5,986 bases of DNA, from the NCBI GenBank assembly GCA_938018045.1, contig CALIIP010000108.1:1-5986 (forward strand), read 5' to 3'. The translations under genes were made by a program, and so were the position numbers. Positions 5,053-5,986 of this stretch are shown here, in pieces. The DNA comes from an uncultured Flavobacteriaceae bacterium. Its GTDB lineage: Bacteria > Bacteroidota > Bacteroidia > Flavobacteriales > Flavobacteriaceae. The notes under the pieces were generated by a model. That model was not told the origin of the DNA. It worked only from the letters and a program-made list of their open reading frames with translations, and did not search any database. Numbering within the stretch: position 1 is the first letter of the stretch; every line of letters begins with the position of its first letter.

Positions 5053-5986
5053 TTACTCTAAAATTACATGTCCTTTATTTGGTAGAGGACTTGACTTTTT
5101 TGGATACAAATCAACATTCATATGCCTCTGTGGGGTTACTCCATTTCCTCCATGTTTTACTGGAACAGTATGAGTTTCTACTCTAACATCTAATTTTTCT
5201 GCTCCCTTCTTAACTGTCATATTTAATTCTTGTGTAGCAGAAGTAGTATTCATCTTTACATTACCACCATCAGTAACTATTTCATCTAAAGTATTTAAAG
5301 CCTTTTGAACATTTGGAGAAGCAGTTACCACATCATCACCACTTTTAAATAAATTGCCAAGTGCTTTTACTATCTTTGGTAACCCTTTATAAATAAGACC
5401 CCCTGTTTCTACTGCTCCAACAATTTCAGCACCAGCGACAACACCTTCAACTATAAATTTAGAACCTTCGGGAGTACCCATTCTCTCAGAAGGAGGTCTT
5501 CGAAGAGCAGAGTTGTTCCTCATCTTATGATTAGCCATCCCTTTCGCGTTATCAGCTTTCATTTGAGCAGGAGTTCTAGTTTCCTCTCTCATAACATGTT
5601 GTTTTACAGCTGGATTTACCATATTACGTACAAGAGCAGCTTCAAGACCTTCAAGTTCAACAGCATCAATTACTCTATTTTCTGAAAAAGCATATGTTGA
5701 GTTATGATAATAATCTTCTGCTAATGGGTCTACTTGCCAGAATCTACCAATTGCTGGGTCACTCATTCTATATTTCCATTCGTGAGTATTTAAACCTAAA
5801 TCTTCTGTATACTCCTGTCCTTGAAATTCTTTAAATTTATTAGACGTTCCATTTATAACGTTATTATACCCTTTATGTTTTAAGCCGAAAGGATAATAGT
5901 TGTTTTCCTCTACTATTTCATTTGTATTCGGATTAGAACTAACAAGAATACTTCCATTTCCATTTTTATCAGAGTAAGATAAACGG
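5053..5986 (-). CDS. RHS-repeat protein, C-terminal part with core and putative toxin tip
   Basis: The frame is open from the right edge (first full codon 5983-5985) to TAA at 5053-5055, giving 310 visible residues; the true start lies outside. An internal ATG at 5764-5766 is not the start, because the RHS core continues upstream of it. Visible residues 1-55 include the tail of the RHS repeats (RLSYSDKNGNG, NNYYPFGLKHKGYN). Residues about 51-115 are the RHS-associated core: KFKEFQGQEYTEDLGLNTHE, then MSDPAIGRFWQVDPLAEDYY and ENRVIDAVELEGLE. The two DP motifs are those characteristic of this core. From 116 on the sequence is a variable tip of about 194 residues: a polar Lys/Arg-rich stretch, a hydrophobic Gly/Ala/Val segment (about 177-195), then a C-terminal module with His/Arg clusters (VETHTVPVKHGG, TPQRHMNVDL, KGHVILE). 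This is polymorphic-toxin architecture, the tip being the likely effector. I do not recognise its family. The neighbouring 124-residue gene is the probable immunity partner. Confidence 0.92.
   Translation of the reverse strand, partial: RLSYSDKNGNGSILVSSNPNTNEIVEENNYYPFGLKHKGYNNVINGTSNKFKEFQGQEYTEDLGLNTHEWKYRMSDPAIGRFWQVDPLAEDYYHNSTYAFSENRVIDAVELEGLEAALVRNMVNPAVKQHVMREETRTPAQMKADNAKGMANHKMRNNSALRRPPSERMGTPEGSKFIVEGVVAGAEIVGAVETGGLIYKGLPKIVKALGNLFKSGDDVVTASPNVQKALNTLDEIVTDGGNVKMNTTSATQELNMTVKKGAEKLDVRVETHTVPVKHGGNGVTPQRHMNVDLYPKKSSPLPNKGHVILE

Noticed and set aside
5053..5766. Treating ATG at 5764-5766 as the start of a 237-residue protein
   Set aside because: The same frame is open to the window edge and encodes typical RHS core sequence upstream (YYPFGLKHKGYN, NTHEWKYR), so the ATG is internal.

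Overview
The window is AT-rich and looks like a chromosomal segment from a flavobacterium (Bacteroidota, Flavobacteriaceae-like). The grounds are the Lys/Asn/Ile-rich proteins, a Bacteroidota-type -7 promoter box (TAnnTTTG), the absence of clear Shine-Dalgarno sites, and a pairing of a long secreted YD/RHS-like protein with a DUF6443 RHS protein, an arrangement I associate with this group. The genus cannot be fixed from sequence alone.

All intact genes are on the minus strand, so transcription runs from the right edge to the left. At the right edge (5053-5986) lies the 3' end of an RHS-repeat protein. It carries the RHS-associated core followed by a variable C-terminal tip of about 194 residues, the architecture of a polymorphic toxin. 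Two bases after its stop codon begins a 124-residue acidic protein (4676-5050), in the position and of the size expected for the cognate immunity protein.

The next 816 bases (3860-4675) hold no intact gene but are not empty. They contain a pair of diverged direct repeats of about 42 bp (4126-4167 and 4609-4650), a start-less plus-strand gene fragment between them (4155-4460), a possible 50-residue minus-strand ORF (4466-4618), a good minus-strand intrinsic terminator (4067-4096), and the promoter region of the next operon. This looks like a site where small genes have been inserted, truncated and lost between two RHS units.

From 3859 leftward begins a second RHS unit: a 1119-residue secreted YD/RHS-like protein (500-3859), then five bases later a DUF6443 RHS protein with its own signal peptide (1-494, running off the left edge). 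The window therefore spans the junction of two co-oriented RHS units: the toxin/immunity end of one and the secreted leader pair of the next. The most notable observations are the unassigned toxin tip with its putative immunity gene, and the two repeats, whose differences look synonymous when read as the C-terminal end of a protein on the minus strand.
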